Assembly (NCBI GenBank): GCA_021818545.1
Contig: JAKATX010000002.1
Coordinates: 1-64,000 of the forward strand
Source of the DNA: Microcaldota archaeon
Lineage (GTDB): Archaea; Micrarchaeota; Micrarchaeia; Micrarchaeales; Micrarchaeaceae
DNA: 64,000 nt
Direction: 5' to 3'
The position numbers and the translations under genes were made by a program. The number at the start of each line of letters is the position of its first letter. The first letter of the stretch is position 1. A model generated the notes under the pieces. That model had not been told where the DNA came from. It was given only the letters and a program-made list of their open reading frames with translations, and did not search any database. Shown here piece by piece: positions 15,688 to 23,572 of the stretch.

Positions 15688-16233
15688 ATAACAAGATTCT
15701 ACACAGGACACGGGGATTCCGGATACACTGGCACAATAGCCAGAATCAAGGTAAAGAAAGACGACAAGCTTATGGAAGCCATCGGCAATATGGACGAGCT
15801 TAACTCTGCCATCGGGGTGGCCATAGCCGAGATGCCGGATGAGCATGTATCAGAAATGCTGAAAGTGCTGCAGAACAAGCTCTTCATAGCCGGTGCGGAG
15901 CTTGCTTCATCCGGTGGTGCAAGAAGCCAGAAGGGCAAGCGCATAAGCGCAGCCGATCTAAAAGAGCTGGAAGAGGGCATAGAAGAATTGGGCGCAGCCC
16001 TGCCTAAGCTCACAAAATTCGTTTTGCCAGGGGGCAGCGCCGGCGCAGCTCACCTGCATATGGCCAGGGCGATTGCGAGAAGGGCGGAACGCGCCGTCGT
16101 CGCGCTCGATGGCAGGCATGCTGCGAGCGATGAGATGCTAAGCTTCCTCAATCGGGCATCCTCATTCCTCTTCGTATCCGCGTTATACATAAACGTGAAA
16201 GAGGGCATAGACGAGTACAACCCCGTTTACTGA
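15688..16233 (+). CDS. Cob(I)alamin adenosyltransferase (PduO type), predicted AUA start
   Basis: Makes adenosylcobalamin from ATP and cob(I)alamin. The track's ATG 15772 would remove the conserved ATP-binding N-terminus. The upstream frame reads TRFYTGHGDSGYTGTIARI..., matching the family's YTxxGDxGxTxL segment, then MDELNSAIG. No ATG, GTG or TTG lies between the in-frame TAA at 15661 and 15772, so ATA 15688 is the likely start (~181 residues, normal). Later blocks FVLPGGS (~115), ARAIARRAER and FLNRASSFLFVSAL are all present. The 3' end overlaps the convergent scpB by 7 bases. Confidence 0.82.
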   Translation: MTRFYTGHGDSGYTGTIARIKVKKDDKLMEAIGNMDELNSAIGVAIAEMPDEHVSEMLKVLQNKLFIAGAELASSGGARSQKGKRISAADLKELEEGIEELGAALPKLTKFVLPGGSAGAAHLHMARAIARRAERAVVALDGRHAASDEMLSFLNRASSFLFVSALYINVKEGIDEYNPVY

Positions 16234-16742
16234 GCGCTCTCCACGTTGAAGTACTCCTTGAACTTGTCCGTTGTCTCTATCCTCTTCGTGCGGCCGACCT
16301 GCTTTCTAATAACGAACTCCTTCTCGACGAGCTCCTTCATGTAATCATAAGTGGTCGTGCCGAACGCCTTTACTACTGCGCTCTGCATCACTGGCTCGTT
16401 CTTGCTTATGTAAGCGAGTATCCTAAGCGCACCCCTGGATATGTCAGGCGCCCCTGCGAGGCCGTTCACCTTGCTGGCATACGGCTCGCGTATGCTCATC
16501 ACGTACTTGCTGCCAAGCTTTTGTATCTCAATCGCGCTGTCCCTGCCGGCGTACTCGTTGACAAGGGAGTCCATTATAGACTCCAACGAACCTATCGAGC
16601 CGAGCCCTATCGCCTTCGCCAGCTCGTCTATGCCCATGGCACGGCCGGACGCGAACAGGGCCGCTTCAGCCACCTTCTTATAATCAAGCTGTCCCGTTTC
16701 CTGCATCTGCATCACCCTCGCCAATCTTGATGAATATCTCAT
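16227..16742 (-). CDS. scpB: Segregation and condensation protein B
   Basis: The winged-helix kleisin-associated subunit of the SMC condensin complex. It has about 171 residues, or 161 if a downstream ATG (MQMQETG) is used. Family features are DYKKVAEAALFASGRAM, IDELAKAIGL in the first winged helix and SRGALRILAYISKNEPV in the second. The gene start overlaps the end of scpA by about 60 bases on the same strand, so the two are co-transcribed and probably coupled. No smc is present in the window. Confidence 0.85.
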   Translation of the reverse strand: MRYSSRLARVMQMQETGQLDYKKVAEAALFASGRAMGIDELAKAIGLGSIGSLESIMDSLVNEYAGRDSAIEIQKLGSKYVMSIREPYASKVNGLAGAPDISRGALRILAYISKNEPVMQSAVVKAFGTTTYDYMKELVEKEFVIRKQVGRTKRIETTDKFKEYFNVESAQ

Positions 16743-17418
16743 TGAAGAACTCTTCCTGGAATAGCACTATATCACCCTTGTGGGCAAGGAATAATAGCGG
16801 CACGAAAAGGTCCAGCAGCATGCTCTCCGCGTAGTTGAACTTGTTCGCGAGCGCAGCAAAAGTCACCATTCCTGTGACATCCGCGTTATCCCTCACCATG
16901 GACAAGGTGTTGTCAAGCTTCTTGTCAATATCATCAACATTTATGAGCATTGGCACAGGTGTGTTCTCCATCTCTATCCTGTACTCCCTGTGCTGCTGCG
17001 CCTTCATTGCCTCGTCGAGCGCGTCCAGCAGCTCCTCCAGCGTGACCTTCCTATGTGGCTGCATCCTGGCCCTGAGGCTGAGGGGCGTGACTTCTGGCAT
17101 GATCCTCTGGGCATGTTCCTCGTCCGCCTGGGGTTGCTGTTCCTCTATGCTGGGCAGCCCCAGCATGTCGCTTTTCATCCTGAGCAATATAGATGCTGCA
17201 AGTATTATGTTGGCGGGCACGGACAGGTCCATTGCCTTCATCGCCCTCTTGGCGGCGAGGTAGCTATCTACTATGAGCGATATGTCTACGTCCCATGGGT
17301 CGATCTGGCTGCTCTCAACGAGTTCGATCAGCAATTCGCGCCATGTGGCCTTTTTGACTAGCTCCTCTAAGTCCAGAGTACGTCCAGTATATACAACTTC
17401 GTTTACCGTGGTCGCCAT
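16684..17418 (-). CDS. scpA: Segregation and condensation protein A (kleisin)
   Basis: A kleisin bridging the SMC heads. The ATG at 17418 (MATTVNEV) is preferred to the longer track start. The N-terminal SMC-neck-binding helices include LEELVKKATWRELLIELVE and DPWDVDISLIVDSYLAA, followed by NIILAASILLRMKS. A Gln/Glu-rich linker spans ~110-130. The C-terminal winged helix contains MVTFAALANKF and a conserved-looking FVPLLFLAHKGDIVLFQEEFF (split) ScpA ending. It is upstream of scpB, and its promoter is the minus-strand TATA element at 17511-17522. Confidence 0.85.
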   Translation of the reverse strand: MATTVNEVVYTGRTLDLEELVKKATWRELLIELVESSQIDPWDVDISLIVDSYLAAKRAMKAMDLSVPANIILAASILLRMKSDMLGLPSIEEQQPQADEEHAQRIMPEVTPLSLRARMQPHRKVTLEELLDALDEAMKAQQHREYRIEMENTPVPMLINVDDIDKKLDNTLSMVRDNADVTGMVTFAALANKFNYAESMLLDLFVPLLFLAHKGDIVLFQEEFFNEIFIKIGEGDADAGNGTA

Positions 17419-17510
17419 TTGATTTACCTTAGGCAAGCGCAAGCATGCTAAGGATTGTTGGGTCGCTTCGAACCAACGCCTTCTATCGCCTATATTCTAA
17501 TATATTGGAA

Positions 17511-17522
17511 AACTATTTATAT
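17511..17522 (-). promoter_or_regulatory. TATA box for scpAB
   Basis: On the minus strand ATATAAATAGTT lies about 95 bases upstream of ATG 17418. It is the best archaeal TATA match in the 150-base gap before scpA. The track start at 17442 also lies downstream of it. Confidence 0.4.
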
Positions 17523-17593
17523 GGATTGTATACGTTCGCCAGCTGAAAAAGTCCTACAAATACGCATACTGCAAAAAGGGTTGCAACGCCTTT

Positions 17594-18775
17594 CTAGAAG
17601 TTTGTAAGAAGCGGTATCAGCATCTCATCGTCCGTAAGACCTCCGTGCATGCCGAGCATCGGCGGCCTTTCCTTCATCCTGGTTGACGTATTCGGGTACT
17701 TGTACGGCACAGCGAAATTGTCGTATGGCATTATTATGTGGGTGCCGAACCTGTACCGCAGGTCATCATCCACTTCCTTATCGCCGAAAAGGCCCGCTTT
17801 TATGGCTTCTTCAGATTCTACGAGCATCGCATGCTTGCCAAGCTTCCTGCTGAAATAATCCTCAAGCATGCGCTCCTTCCCATCTATAACGTGCAGGAAG
17901 AGCGCCCTCGGCTCGCCCCATGGCGGCATCTGCAGGAACTTCAGCATCTCGTCGTCGCTTTTCAGCTCCATGTCGTTTTTGTGCGGTATGCTGGCTTGGC
18001 CGTGATCCGCAGTTATTATCAAGTCGTATCCATGCTTCTCCAATGCCTGTCTTAGAGTAGCGCCAATCGCAGATAAAATCCCCGACATCAATGCTTCCGT
18101 CTGCTCGGTGTACGGCCCGTACTGGTGCTGCATGTGGTCCAGCATGTCATAGTAGGCGAATATGTACCTGGTTCCGCTTCTTACGTGCTCTCTTATGCTT
18201 ATCAGCATGTCCTCTAATGCTATGAAAGGCTGCACATCGCCATAACCGAACACTGCAGTCGAGAGCCCGGTGCCCAAAATGTTTTCGTTCAGCAGCGACC
18301 TGAAGCTTCCCCGCTTTTTAAGGCCATCAATCATCTTCGGCTTAGGGTAAAATGTTTTGGGGTCGACACGCCACAATTTGAGATCCTTCCCGAGCGCCGC
18401 GGAGAAGCCCAGCACGTTTATCATCATACCGGCTTCCTTGAACGGCACCTTAGTGCCCACCACTCCATGTTCGGAAGTCGGCATTCCGCTGTATATGCTT
18501 GAAAGCACGTTTCCAGTAGTGGACGGGAATATGGACGTGATCTGCCGCATGCCCAGCCATTTTGCATCCGGTATGGTTCCTGCGCGTTTATTTAGCGTGT
18601 CATTCGCAATCTTGTACCCCATTCCGTCTATTATGATGAAGACCTTGTTTCTGCTGTTGCCTATCAGGCTTCCGTGATCCGATTGCATTAGTTGCTTCGC
18701 TACGCCCAGGTTGCTGTTCTGAAAGTCCGGCAGGCGCCATCCCATAGATACAAATTCATCCTCAAGTGCGCCCAT
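17594..18775 (-). CDS. Type I phosphodiesterase/nucleotide pyrophosphatase (alkaline-phosphatase superfamily)
   Basis: A 393-residue metal-dependent phosphohydrolase. The first metal Asp is in VFIIIDGMGY (~50), the Thr nucleophile is in FPSTTGNVLSSIYSGMPTSEHG (split; ~84) and later metal ligands are in YYDMLDHMQH and IITADHGQA. A C-terminal HGGLTDDEMLIPL supplies the last His. No signal peptide is visible, so it is probably cytoplasmic. The substrate is unknown; the family covers nucleotide pyrophosphatases, phosphodiesterases and phosphonate hydrolases. It lies 10 bases from the upstream apt gene on the same strand, which hints at nucleotide metabolism. Confidence 0.8.
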   Translation of the reverse strand: MGALEDEFVSMGWRLPDFQNSNLGVAKQLMQSDHGSLIGNSRNKVFIIIDGMGYKIANDTLNKRAGTIPDAKWLGMRQITSIFPSTTGNVLSSIYSGMPTSEHGVVGTKVPFKEAGMMINVLGFSAALGKDLKLWRVDPKTFYPKPKMIDGLKKRGSFRSLLNENILGTGLSTAVFGYGDVQPFIALEDMLISIREHVRSGTRYIFAYYDMLDHMQHQYGPYTEQTEALMSGILSAIGATLRQALEKHGYDLIITADHGQASIPHKNDMELKSDDEMLKFLQMPPWGEPRALFLHVIDGKERMLEDYFSRKLGKHAMLVESEEAIKAGLFGDKEVDDDLRYRFGTHIIMPYDNFAVPYKYPNTSTRMKERPPMLGMHGGLTDDEMLIPLLTNF

Positions 18776-18785
18776 AAGATCATCC

Positions 18786-19310
18786 TCAGTACTTGGCGAG
18801 GGATATAACGTTCTCTATGGCGATGTTTGCCCTGCCGTTAAGTCCTGTCAGTTCCACAAGGTAAGCGGCACCGATAATATTGGCGCCTATCTGCTTTACC
18901 AGATTCATCGTTGCGAGCGTAGTGCCTCCCGTTGCCAGAAGGTCATCCACTATTACTACTTTTGCGCCTTCCTCCATGGCATCCTTGTGCATCTCTATGG
19001 TCTCCTCGCCATATTCGAGCGAATAGCTGACTGACACCTTGGCGTGCGGCAGCTTCCCCTTCTTCCTGGCTGGCACGAAACCTATGCCTAATTTGTAGGC
19101 TATGACCGAGCCAACTATGAACCCCCTGGCCTCTATTCCGACCACATAATCCGGATGCAGGCTTTTTATCTCATCTGCCATCCTGTCCATGCACGCGGAG
19201 AACAGAGCGCTGTCCTTTAGCAGAGGAGTTATGTCCCGGAATATTATGCCCTTCTTAGGGTAATCAGGTATGTTGCGTATACTGCGCTTCATAGACTCTT
19301 CCAAATCCAT
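18786..19310 (-). CDS. apt: Adenine phosphoribosyltransferase
   Basis: Salvages adenine to AMP with PRPP. It has 174 residues from ATG 19310 (MDLEESMKRSIRNIPDYPKKG); the track's longer start adds 12 non-conserved residues. Family landmarks are GIIFRDITPLLKD, VVGIEARGFIVGSVIAYKLG, the flexible loop with KKGKLPH, and the PRPP site VVIVDDLLATGGTT (~120). It shares an operon with the downstream phosphodiesterase. It diverges from a glycosyltransferase gene with about 150 bases between the start codons. Confidence 0.92.
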   Translation of the reverse strand: MDLEESMKRSIRNIPDYPKKGIIFRDITPLLKDSALFSACMDRMADEIKSLHPDYVVGIEARGFIVGSVIAYKLGIGFVPARKKGKLPHAKVSVSYSLEYGEETIEMHKDAMEEGAKVVIVDDLLATGGTTLATMNLVKQIGANIIGAAYLVELTGLNGRANIAIENVISLAKY

Positions 19311-19423
19311 GGAATTCCCCCACCGTATAATTGAGCGGAAAGGCATAATATTTTATTCATTGCTCGCCTCCAGCCACAAATTCCAGCCTAGCCTGCAATT
19401 ACCTTTCCGATTTTGGTTATGTG

Positions 19424-19435
19424 ATAATATATAAT
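19424..19435 (+). promoter_or_regulatory. TATA box of the glycosyltransferase-transketolase operon
   Basis: ATAATATATAAT lies about 25-30 bases before GTG 19458 and 35 before ATG 19467, giving a leaderless or nearly leaderless transcript. Confidence 0.45.
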
Positions 19436-19457
19436 ACTCTTTACTACAAAATATCTC

Positions 19458-20147
19458 GTGAATTGCATGCTACGACTTAGCGTGATCGTCCCAACCAAAA
19501 ATGAGGCGACTGCGCCACGCATAATAAGCGAGCTTTATTCGAAGCTCGGAAAGGACACTGAAATAATAGTTGTAGACAAAAGCAAGCCGGATATGCTGAA
19601 GCCCCTATACGTAACCGGCGCAAAGATAATGGTCCAAAAGTCGAGCGGGTATACTGCTGCATTGATGGAGGGATTCTCCGTAGCCCACGGCGACATACTG
19701 TCAACTATAGACCCAGACGGAACTTATGAAGTTGATGACTTCAAAAAGGTAGTAGAGACGCTTAAGGCCGGCAATGCCGACTTTGTCAGCGGCGATAGGT
19801 CTAATAACAAGGAAGTGATAGGCTCATACCTGATGTTCGGCAACAAGTTCCTTACATCAGTCTTCAACGTCTTCTACAACCAAAAAATGCACGACGCGCT
19901 AAGCGGCTCATTCGCAATGCGCAGATCCGCCTTCGATGCAATCCGCAAGGTAAACCCCGGATCGAATAAGGCGGGCACGCTGTTCTTCGAAGCCGCTCTT
20001 GCGCTGCACGGCAAGCGCATAGCCGAGATACCGATAACTTACAAGGAAAGGCAGGGCTCCAAGCCGCAAGTGACGCGGTCAAAGCCAATGCTAGGTATTA
20101 AAATTGCTTTTTACACATTAAAGACACGTATAATTGGTGCCAAATGA
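19458..20147 (+). CDS. Family 2 glycosyltransferase (dolichol-phosphate sugar synthase-like)
   Basis: A 229-residue GT-A enzyme, or 226 from ATG 19467. It has the N-terminal strand LSVIVPTKNE, then TEIIVVDKS, the metal-binding region STIDPDGTYEVDD and a C-terminal LSGSFAMRR segment. It is like DPM1-type enzymes that move a sugar from NDP-sugar to polyprenyl phosphate. It has no C-terminal membrane helices. It overlaps or abuts the transketolase N-subunit and is 31-33% of a typical two-domain GT2. A related paralogue lies at 22.7 kb on the opposite strand. Confidence 0.8.
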   Translation: MNCMLRLSVIVPTKNEATAPRIISELYSKLGKDTEIIVVDKSKPDMLKPLYVTGAKIMVQKSSGYTAALMEGFSVAHGDILSTIDPDGTYEVDDFKKVVETLKAGNADFVSGDRSNNKEVIGSYLMFGNKFLTSVFNVFYNQKMHDALSGSFAMRRSAFDAIRKVNPGSNKAGTLFFEAALALHGKRIAEIPITYKERQGSKPQVTRSKPMLGIKIAFYTLKTRIIGAK

Positions 20148-20157
20148 GTGGTGTCAG

Positions 20158-21024
20158 ATGGCTGATATAGATTTCAAGGATCCGAATAGGCGCATTGGAG
20201 CGCCAGAGCTCAAGTCCATAGCATCGGAAATCAGGGAGGACATACTCAGGATGCTCAGCGAAGCAAAATCCGGCCATCCAGGCGGCTCACTTAGCTGCAC
20301 CGACATACTGGTTTCGATTTATTTCGGCAAGATGCGCCATGACCCAACGAATCCCAAGTGGAATGATAGGGACCGACTTCTGCTTTCAAAAGGCCATGCT
20401 GCGCCGGCTCTTTATTCGGTGCTGTCCAAGTGCGGCTACTTCCCGAAAGAGGAACTCATGACGCTCAGGAAGATGGATAGCAGGCTGCAGGGGCATCCCG
20501 ATCCGAAAAAATTACCGGGAGTTGAGATACCGGGCGGTCCGGAAGGCATCGGGCTTTCAGAAGGCATAGGCATGGCTCTGGCTGCAAGGATAGACAAGAA
20601 GCCCATAAGGGTTTACGTAATAACAGGGGACGGGGAGCTGGACGAGGGTGAAGTGTGGGAGGCAGCCATGGCAGCTGCGAAGTTCAAGCTTGACAACCTC
20701 GTTGCGATAGTCGACCAAAACGGCCTGCAGCAGGAGGGCCCGACCGCAAACATAATGCCGTCAGATCCTGTGTCCGCAAAGTTCAAAGCATTCAACTGGA
20801 ACGTCATCGAGATAGACGGTAATAACATACAGGAGGTCCTTAACGCGTTGGGTCAGGCCGATAAGGCCAAAAGGATCCCTACCGCGATAGTGGCAAAAAC
20901 CAAAAAGGGCAAGGGTGTAAGCTTCATGGAAGGCAAAGTGGAATACCACAGCAAGACAATAAGTGGTGAAGTGCTGGATAAGGCCATAGCCGAAATACGC
21001 AATGGCAGCAAAGAGGGTGCTTAA
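20158..21024 (+). CDS. Transketolase, N-terminal subunit
   Basis: Part of a split thiamine-diphosphate transketolase interconverting pentose, tetrose and heptose phosphates. 289 residues from ATG 20158. It has SGHPGGSLSCTDIL, the LSKGHAAPALYSVL segment and the ThDP/Mg motif ITGDGELDEGEVWEAAM...VDQN (GDG-x~26-N). The start at GTG 20134 in the track would overlap the glycosyltransferase; ATG 20158 removes the overlap. It is followed 2 bases later by the C-terminal subunit and then transaldolase, forming a non-oxidative pentose-phosphate operon. Confidence 0.93.
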   Translation: MADIDFKDPNRRIGAPELKSIASEIREDILRMLSEAKSGHPGGSLSCTDILVSIYFGKMRHDPTNPKWNDRDRLLLSKGHAAPALYSVLSKCGYFPKEELMTLRKMDSRLQGHPDPKKLPGVEIPGGPEGIGLSEGIGMALAARIDKKPIRVYVITGDGELDEGEVWEAAMAAAKFKLDNLVAIVDQNGLQQEGPTANIMPSDPVSAKFKAFNWNVIEIDGNNIQEVLNALGQADKAKRIPTAIVAKTKKGKGVSFMEGKVEYHSKTISGEVLDKAIAEIRNGSKEGA

Positions 21025-21026
21025 AA

Positions 21027-21959
21027 ATGGAACAAAAACCGGAATCCCTAAGGGAAGCGTTCGGGCAAGTTCTAGAGGAGCTTGGCTCCACAATGCCGGA
21101 AATCGTAGCGGTTGGCGCTGATACAACAGAGTCCATACGCACGAGCCTTTTCGGCGACAAGTTCCCGGACAGGCTATTTAACGTAGGCATAGCGGAGCAG
21201 AACATGATAGGCGTATCATCCGGCCTTGCTTTGTACGGCAAGAAGGTGATATGCGGCACTTACATGGTATTCATAGAGCGCGCCATAGACCAGATAAGGA
21301 ATACAATAGGGTATTGCAATCTGGATGTTAAAATAGTGGGCACGCACACAGGGATATCGGTTGGCCCGGATGGGGGAAGCCACCAGACCATAGAGGACAT
21401 AGCCATAATGCGTGCTCTGCCCAACATGAAAGTTGTCGCTCCGTGCGATTTTTATTCTACAAAAGCGATAACGCGGGAAGCCATAACCGCAAAAGGGCCG
21501 TTCTACATAAGGCTGCCTAGGTCAAGCCTGCCTGGCGTATACACCGATGAGAGCATCAAGATAGGCAAGGCGAACTTATTGCGCGATGGGAAGGACATAA
21601 CAATAATAGCAAACGGTATAATGGTCCAGGAGGCGCTGAAGGCCGCCGTCTCGCTCAAGGATGCCGGCATAAGCGCAAGCGTTATGGACTTCCATACGAT
21701 AAAACCTATAGACGCCGAAGCGATAATAAAGGCGGCAACCGATACCGGCAGAATAATAACCGCGGAAGACCATAACATAATCGGCGGACTGGGCTCTGCA
21801 GTGGCTGAAGTGTTATCTACGCGCCGCCCCACAATGATTAGAATGGTGGGGGTCAATGATACGTTTGGCGAATCTGGGCAGCCTGCAGAATTGATGTCAA
21901 AGTATGGAATATCAGACCGTAGCATATTTGAGAATGCCAAGGAAATGGTGAAACTATGA
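21027..21959 (+). CDS. Transketolase, C-terminal subunit
   Basis: 310 residues carrying the pyrimidine-binding and C-terminal transketolase domains. Blocks are [20 protein letters not shown] (the Glu activates ThDP), [25 protein letters not shown] and, in the C-terminal domain, [14 protein letters not shown]. It forms the active enzyme with the preceding subunit. Its stop overlaps the transaldolase start (ATGA, 21956-21959), indicating coupled translation. Confidence 0.93.
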   Translation: MEQKPESLREAFGQVLEELGSTMPEIVAVGADTTESIRTSLFGDKFPDRLFNVGIAEQNMIGVSSGLALYGKKVICGTYMVFIERAIDQIRNTIGYCNLDVKIVGTHTGISVGPDGGSHQTIEDIAIMRALPNMKVVAPCDFYSTKAITREAITAKGPFYIRLPRSSLPGVYTDESIKIGKANLLRDGKDITIIANGIMVQEALKAAVSLKDAGISASVMDFHTIKPIDAEAIIKAATDTGRIITAEDHNIIGGLGSAVAEVLSTRRPTMIRMVGVNDTFGESGQPAELMSKYGISDRSIFENAKEMVKL

Positions 21960-22633
21960 AATTCTTTATAGATAGCGCGAATATACCTATGATAGAGAAG
22001 TTTATCGACATGGGGATAGTAGATGGGGTCACAACAAACCCATCACTGCTGGCCAAGGAAGGCGCCAGCCATCCGATAGACCATCTGAAAAAAATATTGG
22101 AACTTGTCACTGGCCCCGTGAGCATAGAAGTCGTCGCCACGGATTACGAAAACATGCTTAAGGAGGCTAGATCCATAGCAAAATTGGGCAAGAACGTCGT
22201 GGTGAAGTTGCCCATGACCAAGGATGGCATGCACGCACTGCACACGCTGTCGAAAGAGGGCATAAAAGTAAACGTTACGCTTATCTTCTCCGCGAATCAG
22301 GCGCTCATAGCCGCAAAAGCTGGTGCAACCTACGTCAGCCCTTTCATAGGAAGGCTGGACGACATCAGCTTTAACGGGATGGACCTGATCAGGGACATAG
22401 TGCAGATATTCAAAAACTACCCGATAAAAACCGAAGTCCTTGTTGCAAGCGTCAGGAATCCAGTGCAGGTCATAGACGCAGCAAAGCTTGGCGCAGGCAT
22501 AGCCACGCTTCCTCCTGATGTGCTTGACAAAATGTTCATGCACCCTCTGACTGATATAGGGATAAGCAGATTCTTGGCGGATTGGAAGGGCGTTGAACAA
22601 AAATACGGCAATATATTTGATTCATTAAAGTAA
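21956..22633 (+). CDS. tal: Transaldolase/fructose-6-phosphate aldolase family
   Basis: A short (225-residue) transaldolase of the TalC/FSA type. It shows [37 protein letters not shown] with the Schiff-base Lys (~83), [31 protein letters not shown] (split) and [11 protein letters not shown]. It exchanges dihydroxyacetone units and, with transketolase, makes sedoheptulose-7-phosphate. That is the entry point to the heptose pathway encoded at 25.9-30 kb. Translationally coupled to the transketolase C-subunit by ATGA. Confidence 0.92.
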   Translation: MKFFIDSANIPMIEKFIDMGIVDGVTTNPSLLAKEGASHPIDHLKKILELVTGPVSIEVVATDYENMLKEARSIAKLGKNVVVKLPMTKDGMHALHTLSKEGIKVNVTLIFSANQALIAAKAGATYVSPFIGRLDDISFNGMDLIRDIVQIFKNYPIKTEVLVASVRNPVQVIDAAKLGAGIATLPPDVLDKMFMHPLTDIGISRFLADWKGVEQKYGNIFDSLK

Positions 22634-22705
22634 TGCAATAATTTAGCGTGATTCTGCTCGCTATCAGGTAATCCTGTTCAAAGATTATAGGTACCTGCAT
22701 TTATG

Positions 22706-23377
22706 CTAAAAGCGATTCTTTAACATGTAAATCGCAGTGCTTAAGCCATACATGAATTTAGACTTGGTGAGCCTCGAATTCCCGTACCTTCTCTTGTGGT
22801 ACTTAATCGGGACTTCCTCCACCTTGAAACCTCTCTTTGCTATCTGCACCTGGAAAAATGCTATTGGATTGCCACCTGGTTGTACGTTCTTCACCGCATC
22901 AAGTGCTTCCCTGTCCATTATCAGCATTCCGGTAAGTAAGTCGTGTACATGTTGACCGTAAATAATGTTATAAATAAAAGATAATGCAGTATTCCCGAAC
23001 TTAAGATATCCGCCCATAGAACCTGGGTCTAAGCCATCCATCCTGTTGCCAAGTACGAGATCCGCTTCCCCACGATTTATCATCGCCATCCCTCTCTTGA
23101 TTCCTTCTAAGCCGTGGGTTCCATCGGCGTCGAGACTGACTATCACTTCACCAGTCGCTTTCCTCAGCCCTTCGATCATAGCATTTTCAACCCCCTTGCT
23201 GTGCTGTTTGAAAGCCCGTACTCCAGTCTTCTTAATCTTAAGGAAAAATTCATTATCGCTCTTATCAACGACTATTATTTCAAGTCCTACTGGTAGCAGT
23301 TTCCTTAAATTGGAGATGGTTTCGAAAGCCGCTCTCTCCTCTTTGGTCGGCAACACTACGCTTATTGATGGTTTCAT
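22706..23377 (-). CDS. Family 2 glycosyltransferase (dolichol-phosphate sugar synthase-like)
   Basis: A paralogue of the 19.5-kb glycosyltransferase. ATG 23377 (MKPSISVV) is the probable start, giving ~223 residues. Motifs are SVVLPTKEE, LEIIVVDKSDN, the metal site VSLDADGTHGLE and LTGMLIMDREAL, with the basic C-terminal KYHKRRYGNSRLTKSKF. It converges with transaldolase and diverges from a large membrane protein gene, the first gene of the AT-rich glycan island. Likely substrate: a polyprenyl-phosphate sugar. Confidence 0.8.
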   Translation of the reverse strand: MKPSISVVLPTKEERAAFETISNLRKLLPVGLEIIVVDKSDNEFFLKIKKTGVRAFKQHSKGVENAMIEGLRKATGEVIVSLDADGTHGLEGIKRGMAMINRGEADLVLGNRMDGLDPGSMGGYLKFGNTALSFIYNIIYGQHVHDLLTGMLIMDREALDAVKNVQPGGNPIAFFQVQIAKRGFKVEEVPIKYHKRRYGNSRLTKSKFMYGLSTAIYMLKNRF

Positions 23378-23572
23378 ACAAATCAAATACACGTATTTAT
23401 GGAGCTCAAAATAATTAATAAAGTAATCAAATCTTATATGAATAGGAATTTAATTTATACTGTATCGCCCTCTGGCAATACTTTTAAATAAAATTGAAAA
23501 AGTAACCATTATTTATCCTTTATCCCAAATAATAAGCTAAAGGCAGATTAGCTTTTTATCGGTGCATAATAG

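Noticed and set aside
17521-17640. Short plus-strand frame with CKKGC...C spacing near 17550-17600
   Set aside because: No start codon in a sensible place, and it runs into the end of the phosphodiesterase gene; the cysteine spacing is likely chance.
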